From Deltaproteobacteria bacterium (GTDB lineage Bacteria > Desulfobacterota > Syntrophia > Syntrophales > UBA5619): a DNA stretch of 62,240 bases. The stretch covers positions 1-62,240 of the forward strand of contig JAJFTY010000164.1 in the NCBI GenBank assembly GCA_021372695.1, in the 5' to 3' direction. The stretch's first letter is position 1. Each line of letters opens with the position of its first letter. The notes under the pieces are model-generated. The model saw nothing but the letters and a program-made list of their open reading frames with translations, was not told the DNA's origin and made no database searches. The position numbers were made by a program, and so were the translations under genes. Below, one piece after another: positions 17,471 to 28,100 of the stretch.

Positions 17471-18094
17471 TCAGAAGTCCAGCTCTCCCGCAGCCGGCGG
17501 ACCATCGATCTCCGCAATGCGGAAGGAACGGCGGTGAATCTTGCACCGGCCGAAGCGGAGAATCGCCTCGCGATGTTCCTGCGTGGCGTATCCTTTGTTG
17601 CGGTGAAAATTGTACTGGGGGAACTGGCGGTGGTACATTTCCATCAGGCGGTCGCGGGAAACTTTGGCCACGATGGAAGCGGACGCGACGGAGACGCTCC
17701 GGGAATCGCCCCGGACGATGGTTTCCTGGGGAATGGCAAGATCGACGCCGTTCAATCCATCGATCAGGAGATAGTCGGGACGCGGCGAAAGTTCGAGTAC
17801 CGCTTCCTTCATGGCGACGAGTGATGCCTGGAGGATATTGAGGGTGTCGATCTCGGGCGCTTCGGTGATGCCGATGCCGACTGCCACCGCTACCCAATGG
17901 ATGACCGCATAAAGCCTCTCCCGTTGCAGGGCTGAAAGCTTCTTGGAGTCCGTGATTTCGGGATTCCGGTATCTCGGCGGCAGGATCACGGCGGCGGCGA
18001 TCACGGGGCCGGCCAGAGGACCGCGGCCCGCCTCGTCGATCCCGGCGATCAACCGATACCCCAAGCGGCCAGCCTTGTTTTCGAAGCCGTTCAT
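17471..18094 (-). CDS. rnhB: Ribonuclease HII
   Basis: This 207-residue enzyme removes ribonucleotides from DNA. The active-site segment IAGIDEAGRGPLAGPV holds Asp20 and Glu21, with the later acidic positions in LLIDGLNG and KVSRDRLM. The KGYATQEHREAI block is typical. It follows rplS by about 60 nt and precedes yraN, the common rplS-rnhB-yraN order. Confidence 0.95.
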   Translation of the reverse strand: MNGFENKAGRLGYRLIAGIDEAGRGPLAGPVIAAAVILPPRYRNPEITDSKKLSALQRERLYAVIHWVAVAVGIGITEAPEIDTLNILQASLVAMKEAVLELSPRPDYLLIDGLNGVDLAIPQETIVRGDSRSVSVASASIVAKVSRDRLMEMYHRQFPQYNFHRNKGYATQEHREAILRFGRCKIHRRSFRIAEIDGPPAAGELDF

Positions 18095-18155
18095 CCCAGG
18101 CCCGCCATCGCCCCGCCGCCTCCTGTCTGCGGCGGGCCTTCAACCGGAAAACCTG

Positions 18156-18503
18156 TTACAGCTTTCCGGCCTCTTTGATCCTGGCCTGCTTGCCGCGGAG
18201 GCTCCGCAGGTAATACAACCGGGACCGCCTGACCTTGCCCCGGGTGACCACCTCGATACGGTCGATGGAGGGGGAATGGAGCGGGAAGGTCCTCTCGACG
18301 CCGACGCCATAGGAGATCTTCCGGACCGTAAAGCTCGACCGGACATCCCCTTTTCTCCGGCGGATCACGACCCCTTCAAAAGCCTGGATCCGCTGCTTTT
18401 GGCCTTCGACAATCCGGACGAACACCTTCACCGTATCGCCCGTTGTGAAATCGGGGATATCCCCGCGCATCTGTTCTCTTTCCAGCATTTCCATGACATT
18501 CAT
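18156..18503 (-). CDS. rplS: 50S ribosomal protein L19
   Basis: This 115-residue L19 contains [25 protein letters not shown] and [18 protein letters not shown]. It sits at the 30S/50S interface. AAGGAG precedes ATG 18503. It is the fifth gene of the rpsP-khpA-rimM-trmD-rplS operon, 79 nt after trmD. Confidence 0.97.
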   Translation of the reverse strand: MNVMEMLEREQMRGDIPDFTTGDTVKVFVRIVEGQKQRIQAFEGVVIRRRKGDVRSSFTVRKISYGVGVERTFPLHSPSIDRIEVVTRGKVRRSRLYYLRSLRGKQARIKEAGKL

Positions 18504-18582
18504 AACCTGGGACTCCTTGTTGAACTGATATGTGATGTTCTCATTTATATTCTCATTGATTGGAACCGTTTCTCAAAAAAAT

Positions 18583-19302
18583 TCATTCGTCCAGCCATCT
18601 TTTTTCTTCCGCCGTCAGGACTTGGTCCCGGAGCAGATCGGGCCTTCTTTCGCTGGTCCTCCGGAGGGACTCCCTGCGCCGCCACGCCTCAATCTCCCGG
18701 TGGTTCCCCGAAAGAAGCACCTCGGGAACGCCCCAGCCCCGATAATCGGCGGGGCGCGTATAATGGGGATATTCGAGAAGACCCATCGAAAACGAATCCG
18801 CCGGTGCGGATTCGCAATTTCCCAGCACCCCCGGCACGAGCCGGGAAACGGCGTCCACGATCACCATGGCCGACAGTTCGCCCCCCGTCAGCACATAATC
18901 GCCAATGGAGATTTCGCGATTCACCAGATGAACCCTGACGCGCTCGTCCACCCCCTCGTAATGGCCGCAGATCAGAACGAGTTGCGGATGTCCCGCCAGT
19001 TCCTCCGCCATCTTCTGGTGGAAACGCTCCCCCTGGGGGGTCATCAGCACAATAGGCACATCCTCGCCGATGAGGGGCACCGACTGGAGCGCCCGATCGA
19101 TGGGGTCGACTTTCATGACCATCCCGCCCCCTCCGCCGTAGGGAGCATCATCGGTCATGTGGTGTTTGTCCTCGGCATAGCGGCGAATGTCGTGCAGGTG
19201 AACGGCAATCAGCCCGGCATCCGCGGCCTTCTTCAGCAGGCTGCAACCGCAGGGCGATGCGAACATCTCCGGGAATACGGTCAGAATATCGAACCGGATC
19301 AT
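18583..19302 (-). CDS. trmD: tRNA (guanine(37)-N1)-methyltransferase
   Basis: This 239-residue SPOUT enzyme methylates G37 of tRNAs reading CNN codons. The trefoil-knot SAM region is intact: [43 protein letters not shown] and SRLVPGVLG. The C-terminal helical domain contains [13 protein letters not shown]. The start ATG overlaps the rimM stop by 4 nt. Confidence 0.96.
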   Translation of the reverse strand: MIRFDILTVFPEMFASPCGCSLLKKAADAGLIAVHLHDIRRYAEDKHHMTDDAPYGGGGGMVMKVDPIDRALQSVPLIGEDVPIVLMTPQGERFHQKMAEELAGHPQLVLICGHYEGVDERVRVHLVNREISIGDYVLTGGELSAMVIVDAVSRLVPGVLGNCESAPADSFSMGLLEYPHYTRPADYRGWGVPEVLLSGNHREIEAWRRRESLRRTSERRPDLLRDQVLTAEEKRWLDE

Positions 19303-19808
19303 GATTCAGAAAGCCCCTCCGGAAGCCTGACCACCATGACGCCGCGATCCGTATCGATCTTTCTCACCACGTCGCCGATGGCGGGAAGCAGGATCTCCTG
19401 CCCGCCTCCCTGGCAGACAAAGACATCGTTGCTCCCCGTCGGGAAGACGGACTGGACCCGGCCCAGGACCTTCCCGTCCTCGGTCGCGACCTGAAGCCCG
19501 ATGATGTCACGCCAGTAATACTCCCCTTCCGGGAGCTTCTGCATCTTTTCCGCAGGCATCCAGACGAAGGATCCCCGAAGCTGCTCCGCTGCATCCCGGT
19601 CATCGATTCCGTCCAGCTTCAGGAGGAAATAATCCTTCCCGAACTGCGCGGCAACGAGCGGAAAAAGGAGAGCCTTCTGCGCGCTGCGTCCGACGAAGAG
19701 CCCGGATAGCGTGTTCAGCACCTCGGGCGATTCAAGATATGACAGAACCTTCACCCGGCCTTCCAGGCCGTGGGAACGGACGATCCTGCCTATTTCAATG
19801 AGCTCCAT
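19299..19808 (-). CDS. rimM: Ribosome maturation factor RimM
   Basis: This 169-residue 16S rRNA-processing factor has an N-terminal RimM barrel ([17 protein letters not shown]) and a C-terminal PRC-barrel from about residue 95 ([12 protein letters not shown], then [14 protein letters not shown]). I chose ATG 19808, seven nt after the khpA stop. A TTG at 19832 would extend it into khpA without a ribosome-binding site. Confidence 0.93.
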   Translation of the reverse strand: MELIEIGRIVRSHGLEGRVKVLSYLESPEVLNTLSGLFVGRSAQKALLFPLVAAQFGKDYFLLKLDGIDDRDAAEQLRGSFVWMPAEKMQKLPEGEYYWRDIIGLQVATEDGKVLGRVQSVFPTGSNDVFVCQGGGQEILLPAIGDVVRKIDTDRGVMVVRLPEGLSES

Positions 19809-19815
19809 GGGGGAA

Positions 19816-20046
19816 TCATTCGATGATCTCAAGAACAGACCGTTTGCGAACCTTTGTGGATGCGGCGCTCAGGATGGTCCTCATCGCCTTGGCCGTTCGG
19901 CCCTGCTTGCCGATGACTTTTCCGAGATCTTCCTTGGCCACTCTCAGTTCAAGGACGGAAGTCTGCTCCCCGACGATCTCGGAAACCTCGACCATATCGG
20001 GGTTATCCACCAGAGCTTGAGCCATGTACTTGATCAACTCTTTCAT
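19816..20046 (-). CDS. khpA: KH-domain RNA-binding protein KhpA
   Basis: This 76-residue single KH-domain protein has the GXXG loop in [16 protein letters not shown]. In other bacteria KhpA binds RNA with KhpB and affects cell division and envelope growth. ATG 20046 has GGAGG seven bases upstream. Its position between rpsP and rimM is the standard one. Confidence 0.93.
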   Translation of the reverse strand: MKELIKYMAQALVDNPDMVEVSEIVGEQTSVLELRVAKEDLGKVIGKQGRTAKAMRTILSAASTKVRKRSVLEIIE

Positions 20047-20071
20047 CGCCCATCCTCCACAGTCCCAAAAG

Positions 20072-20317
20072 CTACGCCTTGATCCCCTTCTTTTCAAGCA
20101 ACTGAGATACCGTCACTGTCGGTTTGGCCCCTTTCGCGAGCCACTGCCGCACACGCTCCTCCTTGAGGACCACCCCAGCGGGATTCTGGTTCGGATCATA
20201 ATTCCCCAGTATTTCCAGGAATTTTCCATCCCTTGCGGATTCGGAATTGGCCACGACCACCCGGTAGATGGGTTTGCCTTTTCCACCCACCCTTGTCAAC
20301 CTCATTTTTACCGCCAT
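20072..20317 (-). CDS. rpsP: 30S ribosomal protein S16
   Basis: This 81-residue S16 begins [20 protein letters not shown] strong AGGAGGTGAT lies 13 nt before ATG 20317, somewhat far; the alternative GTG at 20332 would overlap that Shine-Dalgarno and is less likely. It follows ffh by about 70 nt and starts the rpsP-khpA-rimM-trmD-rplS run. An AT-rich stretch at 20340-20385 may hold its own promoter. Confidence 0.95.
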   Translation of the reverse strand: MAVKMRLTRVGGKGKPIYRVVVANSESARDGKFLEILGNYDPNQNPAGVVLKEERVRQWLAKGAKPTVTVSQLLEKKGIKA

Positions 20318-20386
20318 CCTTGTATCGATCACCTCCTGAAATTAGTTTTTTCGCAGAACGCGATATTTAACATATCTCTTTCCGAT

Positions 20387-21718
20387 TTAAAAGGGGAAAT
20401 TGCCCCGGCGGAGGGATTTTATTCCTCCCTGGGTCATCCGCTTCATCATTTTTCTCATTTCCGCGTAATTCTTCAGCAGGCGATTGACATCCTGGACCGT
20501 GGTCCCGCTCCCCAGGGCGATCCGCTTGCGGCGGCTTCCATCGATGATCAGGTGGTTCTGCCGTTCCCGGCGGGTCATGGAATCGATGATCGCCCCGATC
20601 CGCACCAGTTCACCCTCATCGGGTGTCATCTCCTTGAGGGCCTTGATCTTCTTCATCCCCGGAATCATGCCGAGGATATCCTGAAGCGGCCCCATCTTCC
20701 GGATCTGGTTCAGCTGGCTGCGGAAATCTTCCAGGGTGAACTCATTCTTCCGGATCTTCTGTTCCAGCGCCCGCGCCTCACGCTCATCCACCGCCTCCCG
20801 GGCTTTTTCCACGAGCGTGAGGACATCCCCCATCCCCAGGATCCGCGAAGCCATGCGTTCAGGATGGAAGAGTTCCAGCGCCTCGATCTTCTCACCGACG
20901 CCGAGGAACTTGATGGGCTTGCCGATGACGGCCTGAAGCGACAGGGCCGCGCCGCCCCGGGCGTCTCCGTCCATCTTCGTCATGATCACGCCGTCGATCC
21001 CCAGGAGTTCGTTGAACCGGCCCGCCACGTTCACCGCATCCTGCCCCGTCATGGCGTCCGCCACGAAGAGGATCTCCGACGGATGGATCGCCGCCTTGAT
21101 CCTTTTCAGCTCATCCATCAGCTCCGAATCGATGGCGAGCCTTCCGGCCGTATCGATGATGATCACCTCGTAGCCGTTCCGCCTCGCCTCCTCCACGGCC
21201 TGGACACAGATCTCGACCGGGTCCCCGAGGCCGGCCGCATCGAAGATGCCTGCCCCGATCTGCCGGCCGAGAATCTTCAACTGCTCCATGGCGGCGGGCC
21301 GGTAGACGTCCGCCGATACCAGATAGACCCTCTTGCCCTGGCCGGCGATAAAGCGTGCCAGCTTGACCGCGGTCGTCGTCTTTCCGCAGCCCTGGAGGCC
21401 GGCCAGCATGATCGGCGCCGGAATGCGGCTGCCGAATTTCAACTGGCTCCCCACGCCGCCCATCAGCTCGGCCAGCCGGTCATGGACAATTTTCACCACC
21501 TGCTGCCCCGGGGTGATACTCTCCAGGACCTCCTGCCCCACGGCACGCTTCCGGATATCCTCGATGAAATCCCGGACGACTCGGAAATTCACATCGGCCT
21601 CGAGCAGGGCCATGCGGATCTCCTTCAGGGCGGACTGGATATTCTCCTCGTCCAGGCGCCCCCGCCCCTTCAATTTCCGGAAGATGCCGTCCAGTTTGTC
21701 GGTCAGATTCTCAAACAT
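20387..21718 (-). CDS. ffh: Signal recognition particle protein Ffh
   Basis: This 443-residue SRP GTPase has an N domain, a G domain with the P-loop GLQGCGKTTTAVKLA, DTAGRLAID and TKMDGDARGGAAL, and a methionine-rich M domain from about residue 300 that binds 4.5S RNA and signal sequences. It delivers nascent membrane proteins to the membrane. No 4.5S RNA gene was found in the window. It precedes rpsP, as in many Proteobacteria. Confidence 0.97.
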   Translation of the reverse strand: MFENLTDKLDGIFRKLKGRGRLDEENIQSALKEIRMALLEADVNFRVVRDFIEDIRKRAVGQEVLESITPGQQVVKIVHDRLAELMGGVGSQLKFGSRIPAPIMLAGLQGCGKTTTAVKLARFIAGQGKRVYLVSADVYRPAAMEQLKILGRQIGAGIFDAAGLGDPVEICVQAVEEARRNGYEVIIIDTAGRLAIDSELMDELKRIKAAIHPSEILFVADAMTGQDAVNVAGRFNELLGIDGVIMTKMDGDARGGAALSLQAVIGKPIKFLGVGEKIEALELFHPERMASRILGMGDVLTLVEKAREAVDEREARALEQKIRKNEFTLEDFRSQLNQIRKMGPLQDILGMIPGMKKIKALKEMTPDEGELVRIGAIIDSMTRRERQNHLIIDGSRRKRIALGSGTTVQDVNRLLKNYAEMRKMMKRMTQGGIKSLRRGNFPF

Positions 21719-21754
21719 TTTTTCTCTCTTGAATTGTCGTCCGCCTCCGGCCGA

Positions 21755-22567
21755 TTAACTCCCGGCCGGCCGGATCACGCACTGCGCCCCGCGGATCTTC
21801 CCTGCGATCTGGTCGGCGGCCGCCTTTGCCTTTTCCCGGTTTTCGAAACCGCCGACGATCACGCGGAACCATTTTCCCTTGCCGGGGATCTCCTTCATCA
21901 CCACCCGGGAGGTAAACCCGTGGGGCCTGAGTTTCTCGGTCGTCTGAACCGCCTTCTGGCGGTCCTGGTAGGCGGCCACCTGAACCTCGAAGCGCCCTTC
22001 CTCCGTGACCTCCCCACTGGCCGTTGCCTTGCCGGCCGGGACCGCAGCCGGGCTCCCCGGTCCGGAATTCGCGGCCGGCTTCCGCTCGGCCGGCGGGCTC
22101 GGCTTCTTCCCGTCTCCGCCCACCGCCGCAGGGGCGGCACTCCCGGCCGCGGCAACGGAGGCCGGGGGCACCGAGGCCGCCGTGCCTGCCGCCGGGACGG
22201 GCGGAGCAACGGATCTTTCCGGCGATGGATCCTTCACCGTGCCGGCGGCTTCACCGGCCTTCTTTCCGCCCGGGGCATCATAAGGCGTCAAACCGGCAGT
22301 TTCCTCCCCGCCCGCAGGTTCATCCCGCTTCGCCGTTTCTGTGGGCGGCTCCGCCTTCTCCGTTTGCGGTGCCGAGAGAAAAAGCCGCTCCCGGACCACC
22401 CCCGCCATTCCCGAAGAGAACCTCTCGGGGTAGGCCTCCATGTCCTTGCCGACGTAGATGCCGAGGGAAAACATGGAAAAGAGGAGGAGGGACATCCCGC
22501 CGATGAACAGGATCAGCCCCACTTTTCCGAGCCGCAGTTCGAACATCCGTCTGTTTTTTGCCGCCAT
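21755..22567 (-). CDS. SPOR-domain membrane protein
   Basis: This 270-residue protein has a short cytoplasmic N terminus and one transmembrane helix (about 17-38, VGLILFIGGMSLLLFSMFSL). A long Ala/Pro/Gly linker (about 70-190) follows, then a C-terminal SPOR domain (FEVQVAAYQDRQKAVQ, then FRVIVGGFENREKAKA). SPOR domains bind denuded peptidoglycan at the septum. Start ATG 22567 follows the argS stop by 23 nt. The linker is low complexity. Its role in division is inferred from the domain only. Confidence 0.88.
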   Translation of the reverse strand: MAAKNRRMFELRLGKVGLILFIGGMSLLLFSMFSLGIYVGKDMEAYPERFSSGMAGVVRERLFLSAPQTEKAEPPTETAKRDEPAGGEETAGLTPYDAPGGKKAGEAAGTVKDPSPERSVAPPVPAAGTAASVPPASVAAAGSAAPAAVGGDGKKPSPPAERKPAANSGPGSPAAVPAGKATASGEVTEEGRFEVQVAAYQDRQKAVQTTEKLRPHGFTSRVVMKEIPGKGKWFRVIVGGFENREKAKAAADQIAGKIRGAQCVIRPAGS

Positions 22568-22590
22568 CGCTCTTTTTAGGGAAACCGCTT

Positions 22591-24255
22591 CTACATCTTC
22601 TCCGGGGTGGAGACCCCGAGCAGGTTCAGCGCATTCTTCAGGACCGTGAGGACGCACCCGACCAGAAAAAGCCTCGCGGCCGTGAGCGCCCCATCTTCGG
22701 ACAAAACCTTGTTCTTGTTATAATAACTGTGGAAAATGGCTGCAAGATCGTTCAGGTAGAAGGTCAGCCGGTGGGGCTCCAGGGTAGACGCCGCCCCCTC
22801 CACGACTTCGGGAAAGCGGGTGATCGCCTTGATGAGGTCGATCTCCTCCGGAAGTTTCAGGAGTCCCGCATCCGCCTGCCCCGGTTCGGGCATGGCAAGC
22901 CCCCGTTCGGCCGCCATCCGCAGGATGCTGCAAATCCGGGCATGGGCGTACTGCACATAATAGACGGGGTTTTCGTTCGACTGCCGCTTGGCCAGTTCCA
23001 GATCGAAGTCGAGGTGGCTGTCGGAACGCCGCATGAGGAAGTTGTAACGCGCGGCATCCTTGCCCACCTCGGCGACCACCTCGTGCAGGGTGACGAACTC
23101 CCCCGAACGGGTGGACATCGCCACCGGCTTGCCGTCCCTGAGGAGGTTCACCAACTGCACCAGGATCACCTTCAGGGCCTCCTTGTCATACCCGAGGGCC
23201 TGAACGGCAGCGGACATCCGGGGGATGTAGCCGTGGTGGTCGGCTCCCCAGATGTCGATGACCGTCTCGAATCCCCGCTGGAACTTGTTCCGGTGATAGG
23301 CGATATCCGCGGCGAAATAGGTCGGCTCCCCGTTCTGGCGGATGACGACCCGGTCCTTCTCATCCCCGAAGGCCGTGGTCCTGAACCAGAGCGCCTCACC
23401 CTCTGGGTAGATGAAGTCCTTCTCCTGAAGTTCCCGGAGGAGCTTCCCCACGCCGTCATCCCGGTAAAGCTCCCGCTCGCTGAAATAGAGATCGAAGACG
23501 ACGCCGAAAAGCCGGAGATCCTCCTTGATCCCGTCGAGGATGGCGCCTGCCGCGAAATCGGTGAAAGGCCGGATGAGTTCCTCCTCTCTTTCATGGAGGT
23601 GCCGGTCTCCGTCCCTCTTCAGCAGTTCCGCAGCCAGCTCACGGATATAATCCCCCCGGTAGCACCCCTCGGGGAACGCCACCGTCTCGCCCAGGAGTTC
23701 CCGGTATCGCAACAGAACCGATTTCCCCAGGTTGTTCATCTGGTTTCCCGAATCGTTGATGTAATACTCGCGGAAAACCCGGTAGCCGACCGCCTCAAGG
23801 ATATTCGCCATGACGTCGCCTACGACGGCCCCGCGGGCATGGCCGATGTGGAGCGGCCCCGTGGGGTTGGCGCTGACGAACTCCACCTGGACCCTCTTTC
23901 CCTTCCCCAGTTCCCTGGATCCGTAGCGCTCCCCTTGCCGGGCGACGGTTTCCAGGAGCGTCGACCATGCCCCCTCCCGAATGAAGAAATTGAGAAAACC
24001 GGGTCCGGCGATCTCCACCTTCTCCAGCACTCCTTCCCGATCCGCGATCCCATCGGACAGGATCTTCGCGACCTCGCGGGGATTCCTCTTCATCTGCTTG
24101 GCCAGAACCATGGCAACGTTGGAGGCGTAATCGCCGTGGCCCGGATCCTTGGTCAGTTCCACCTCGATGCGGGCAGGGAGCGCTGCGGGTAAAAGCCCTG
24201 CGTTCACTCCGGCCCGAAGCGACTCACCAAGAAGATCTGTCAGTTTCCGTTTCAT
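22591..24255 (-). CDS. argS: Arginine-tRNA ligase
   Basis: This 554-residue class I synthetase has an N-terminal additional domain, the HIGH motif in [19 protein letters not shown], and a C-terminal DALR anticodon-binding domain. The KMSKS-like region reads [10 protein letters not shown], as in the group of ArgRS lacking the canonical KMSKS lysine pattern. Start ATG 24255 has AAGGG upstream. It lies directly downstream of the intrinsic terminator of the preceding small gene and should have its own promoter. Confidence 0.96.
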   Translation of the reverse strand: MKRKLTDLLGESLRAGVNAGLLPAALPARIEVELTKDPGHGDYASNVAMVLAKQMKRNPREVAKILSDGIADREGVLEKVEIAGPGFLNFFIREGAWSTLLETVARQGERYGSRELGKGKRVQVEFVSANPTGPLHIGHARGAVVGDVMANILEAVGYRVFREYYINDSGNQMNNLGKSVLLRYRELLGETVAFPEGCYRGDYIRELAAELLKRDGDRHLHEREEELIRPFTDFAAGAILDGIKEDLRLFGVVFDLYFSERELYRDDGVGKLLRELQEKDFIYPEGEALWFRTTAFGDEKDRVVIRQNGEPTYFAADIAYHRNKFQRGFETVIDIWGADHHGYIPRMSAAVQALGYDKEALKVILVQLVNLLRDGKPVAMSTRSGEFVTLHEVVAEVGKDAARYNFLMRRSDSHLDFDLELAKRQSNENPVYYVQYAHARICSILRMAAERGLAMPEPGQADAGLLKLPEEIDLIKAITRFPEVVEGAASTLEPHRLTFYLNDLAAIFHSYYNKNKVLSEDGALTAARLFLVGCVLTVLKNALNLLGVSTPEKM

Positions 24256-24275
24256 CTATTCCCTTCCCCTATACA

Positions 24276-24299
24276 AAAAGGTTGGCCGCAAGGCCAACC
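24276..24299 (-). terminator. Intrinsic terminator of the 57-residue gene
   Basis: On the minus strand an 8-bp stem (24292-24299 with 24280-24287) with a 4-nt loop is followed by TTTTT. It ends transcription of the small Cys-rich gene about 20 nt before argS starts. Confidence 0.85.
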
Positions 24300-24423
24300 C
24301 GTCATCTCAACACTGCCGCAAGAAAGCGCGCCCGACGCCCCGTCCGACGTCCCACTCCGCGCGGCTGCCGCGTCGATCCCCGAAGGGCTGGCGGCCGTCC
24401 GTCGGGAAGTGAGGCCATCCAGA

Positions 24424-24597
24424 TTATTTCTCCCGGCTGTCTCTTTCGACCGAATCGATATCCTTCTCCTTGATGGAAAGGTCGCGCGAATAGTCCGGAC
24501 ACCGGACGCAGCCCGCTGCATCGGTAACGATGCTGTAACGCTTCTGGCAATTCACCCGCCAAGCGCAGATCGAACAGTACTTCTTCTCCGTACCCAT
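24424..24597 (-). CDS. Small Cys-rich protein (57 aa), unknown function
   Basis: The reading frame from ATG 24597 to TAA 24424 encodes 57 residues opening MGTEKKYCSICAWRVNCQKR. Five cysteines form CSIC, NC and CVRC clusters (8, 11, 17, 30, 33), suggesting a zinc or Fe-S knuckle. The charged C terminus is KEKDIDSVERDSREK. AAGGGGG lies ten bases upstream and a good intrinsic terminator follows, so it looks like a real single-gene unit. Similar tiny Cys proteins are frequent in Desulfobacterota, but I cannot assign a function. Confidence 0.75.
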   Translation of the reverse strand: MGTEKKYCSICAWRVNCQKRYSIVTDAAGCVRCPDYSRDLSIKEKDIDSVERDSREK

Positions 24598-24744
24598 AAT
24601 CGTTCAACCCCCTTAAGCCGGCGTTTCCCATCGCAGTTCAGCCGCAACCTTATCTTGATCCGGATATGGAGTCAAGAAAATTGATGAGACGGGGACGACT
24701 CAGCTTCAACCGTAAACACCAGCCTCGACTTGCGCTCAGCCATT

Positions 24745-24919
24745 TTTCGACCCTGCAACGTCTCGCGCAGCTGCAACGGCAAAATTAGCTTCGCTCCGCT
24801 GATTCTTCGAATGTGCCTCGCCTTGCTCGGCAGATTCTTCGAATTCCGCGCCTGACGGCGCTCAGACAATTGCCGTTGCGGCCGTTGCGCTTCGCCGGCA
24901 GAGGTACCCCGAAAAATCT
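24745..24919 (-). repeat. Dispersed intergenic repeat, copy 2
   Basis: On the minus strand this carries the three blocks found at 17296-17407 in the same order: AGATTTTTCGGGG (24919-24907), TGTCTGAGCGC (24868-24858) and TGCAGGGTCGAAA (24757-24745). Copy 2 has an extra segment between blocks two and three that includes a 12-bp word, GATTCTTCGAAT on the plus strand, at 24801-24812 and again at 24833-24844 (period 32). It lies in the 540-nt spacer between the small Cys gene and pilY1. Confidence 0.75.
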
Positions 24920-24969
24920 TTAAATCGCGCTGCGCAAGGTGTCTTTGCAGCCAAATGAGTTACTACTGA

Positions 24970-25009
24970 TGAGACGACAGCACGGCCGGGGGCTGTCCCT
25001 GACGTCTCA
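24970..25009. repeat. Imperfect inverted repeat in the pilY1 downstream spacer
   Basis: TGAGACG (24970-24976) pairs with CGTCTCA (25003-25009), with an inner GACAGC/GGCTGTC pairing. It is followed by a TTTCGCCGGAATGAC stretch that resembles the common chromosomal REP-like words of Proteobacteria. There is no uridine run, so it is probably a repeat rather than a terminator. Confidence 0.45.
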
Positions 25010-25068
25010 GTTCCAGGTTTCGCCGGAATGACGACTTCAACGTATATCATCGCCGGTGCAAAAAGAAA

Positions 25069-25093
25069 CGGGGACAGATGAAATCTGTCCCCG
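25069..25093. repeat. GGGGACAGAT palindrome, copy 1, downstream of pilY1
   Basis: CGGGGACAGAT (25069-25079) pairs perfectly with ATCTGTCCCCG (25083-25093) around GAA. The same ten-base arm recurs after pckG at 52310-52333. Such arms are often seen near REP-associated transposases in Desulfobacterota, but none is in this window. It may end the pilus operon, 48 nt after the pilY1 stop. Confidence 0.7.
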
Positions 25094-25140
25094 CTCATCT
25101 CAGGCCGCTTTCAACAACGGGCCAGGGCATTCCCTCCGCG

Positions 25141-28100
25141 CTAATCGACGCGTCTGTCTCTCCAGTAGAGCATGTTCGTGCGATTCGCCAGCCCCGGGGG
25201 ATTGATGTTCACGCGCTGCGTCTGTGCGCCGATGCCTCCGCCGCCGCTCGTGGTGACGTATAGATCGGGCGTCGTTCCTCCGCCCGGTTTCAGCGAAATC
25301 ACCGGTGCGGACGGGATGCCGGTTCCGAGGACCATGCTGCGGGGAGGAGGGTCTGCACCCACAATGGGGAGCGCCCCGGCACCCGTCGTGTACGAAAGGC
25401 CGAACAGGCTGGCCGTGCCGCCCTGCTGGCAGGGGTCGCTGCTGCCCTGGGCCGGGGTGAAGGTGGTGAAATAGACGAGCCCTCCGAAGACGGTCGGTTC
25501 GGAGAGCATCTTCTCGCCCTGCCCGGCAAGGTTGATGTAATAGCCGACCTTGCTGCTGTCATTGTACACCCCGCCCTCGGTCGTGATGTTCTGCAGATCG
25601 CTGATGGTCCGGGTGCTGGTCCGGTCGGTGTCCTTGATGCCGAAGAATTTCTCCTGGGCGCTGGGGCTCGTGGGGTCCGTCTTGTCGCCCGTTCCCCAAT
25701 AGATCCAGAGATTCAGGGCCGGGTCCACCGTCACGGCCGCGGAGGTGTAGATCGGACGGTTTCCCGACGAGCTGTTCGCCTCGAAGAGGCGTCCGCCCGA
25801 CCAGTTGGTCGTGCTGCAACTGCTCCCGTCCGCGTTGGTGCACAGTTTGAAACGCCACATGTTGCTTCCCAGATCGCCCAGATAGACCGTATCGATGAAG
25901 CCGTCGTTGTCCGTATCGACGATCGCCGGCGGTGCCGGCATGGGGTAGTCCAGATTGGCGTTGTCCACTTTGGTATAGCTCCACAGGATGCTTCCATCGA
26001 CGAGATCGACCACGAAGAACCCTCTGCCGCTGTTTGCTGCACCAGGCACCTGGACGCCGCCCCCGATGAAGGCGACCCATTTCTCGTTTCCGCCGACCAG
26101 AACACGGCTGACCATCGGCTTGCTCCAGGGCGCGCCCATGTAAGGCCCATGGGCGGAAGTCAACCCGAGCCGCCACTTGAAGATCGGGGCAGGGAAAGGG
26201 GTGGGCAGCGACGGAACTGGGGGATTGATGTTCACGTCGAGGCAGTAATAACCGCAGTAATTGGTGTAAGTGGAAGTGTAAATCTGGTTGAAGCCGGAAT
26301 CGCACGACGCGGACGAGCTCCAGAGATTCGACCCGGCCCCTCGCCCCTCTCCGAAGATCAGCAGCGTCTTCCAGTCGGCAGCGGACTTCGATGTACCGGC
26401 GCTCGCCGTGGAGGGCACCCAGGCGTCGGCCACGGTGACCGGGCCGTCGACGTAATACTGGTGCGTGAGCGAAGAGGGGTCGGTCGCATGGGCGGTCAGC
26501 TTCAGGCGCGACAGCAGGTTCGGCGGGATGAAGCTCCAGGCTTCGGAGCCGTCACTCGTCCTGAACGCGTGCAGCTGTCCGTCGTTGGCCCCGACCAGGA
26601 TGACCCTTCCACTGTAGGGAGAAGAGGCACGGAGGTGGTTCGCCCGGTGCTGGGCGAAAGCGTTTGGGCTTCCGCTCGCATCGCGGAGGTCGTCGAAGAA
26701 GTAAGAGGGTGTTCCGACGGTGATCGGGGTCGAACGGAAGACGTCCCCCAGCTTCCAGTTTTCCGGATTGTAGGCGCTCTCACCACGGAAATAGCCGACC
26801 ACCGCGGTGCGGGCAGCATTCGACGAGACGGCGAGGTCCGCATTGGTCAGGTTCGCCACCGTGAAGTCGATCATCGCCCCCGCCTTGTAGGTCTTCATGT
26901 TCCGGTTAGCCGCTGCGGTGCTCTGCAGGACGTTCCCCGCATCCCAGAGTTCGTCGCCCACGTTTCCGTCGGCGTCGACCGCGTATTTTTTCAGGTGGCC
27001 AAGCCACACCGGGTCGCCCGTCACGGGCTGGAACGAGCCTTCGTAGATGAAATTTTCATCCAGGGTCCGGCTCGACTGGATCGACGACTGCGAGAAGGAG
27101 TAGGTCGCCTCGCGGATGATGTTGATGGCCGCCTTGAGCTGGGCCGCGAGCTGATCGCCGTCGGAGGCGAGAAAGGCATACCCGGAGAGGGGTGTGTTGC
27201 CCGGATCGTTGGCGGTGGCGAAACAGTTCGTGCTGGTGCCGTCGCAGGTCCCGGTCGTCGTGGAGTCGCCGCAGGAAGTCACCGCAGCCGGATCGTATCC
27301 GGCCGTGCTGCCACCGTTCTCGATCAACGGATTGTCGGTTCCGCCGAAATAGGCCATCCAGTTGAGGGTCTTCTCCATATAGTCGGGCATGGCCGCACCG
27401 AAACCGATCACGAAGAGCCGGTATCCGGGCCACTCGGGATGGGTGGGGTCTCGGGAATCGAGCAGCGCCTTGGCCCTGGCCACGGACTCCCGGCGCCGCT
27501 TGTACATGTCGGCCTGCGTCTCGGTGCCGTCGCCGCCGCACCCATAGGTATCCACCCCGTCCGTGATCAGGATGACGAACTTCTGGCGGCAAGCGGCGGC
27601 GTTGTCAGCGGCCCTGTGGACGTCGAGATAGAGTTTGGCCTCGTTGAGTGCGGAGGTGAGAGGCGTCCCGCTGTTGGCGCATTCGCTGTTCACGCACTCG
27701 TTCAAACTCGAGCAGGAGCTGTTGCAGGTGGAAGTGGGGCTGCAGCTACTGCTGCCGTTGCAGAAGATCGAACTGTACTTGGTGTCGAGCGGCTTCGAGA
27801 GCCGGTTGTTGCCGGTGAGGTAGTCCCCGGCGGTGTCGTTGCCGTTGTAATACCGCATGTATCCGATCCGGACGCCGAGACTCTTCTCGTCGTCACCGGT
27901 GATCGTGCCACTGCCGTTGTCGTCCAGGATGTCGAAGATCGCCCGTTTGGCGATGTCGAGCCTGCTGCACTTGGTCGAATGGCCGTAGCCCGAGCTGCTG
28001 TAAAACGTTCCATTGCATGAGGAATTGCCCCAGGTGTAGACACCGCCCGCGGGGTTCCAGTCCATGCTGCCGCTCAGGTCCAGGAGGATCAGCGCGTCGG

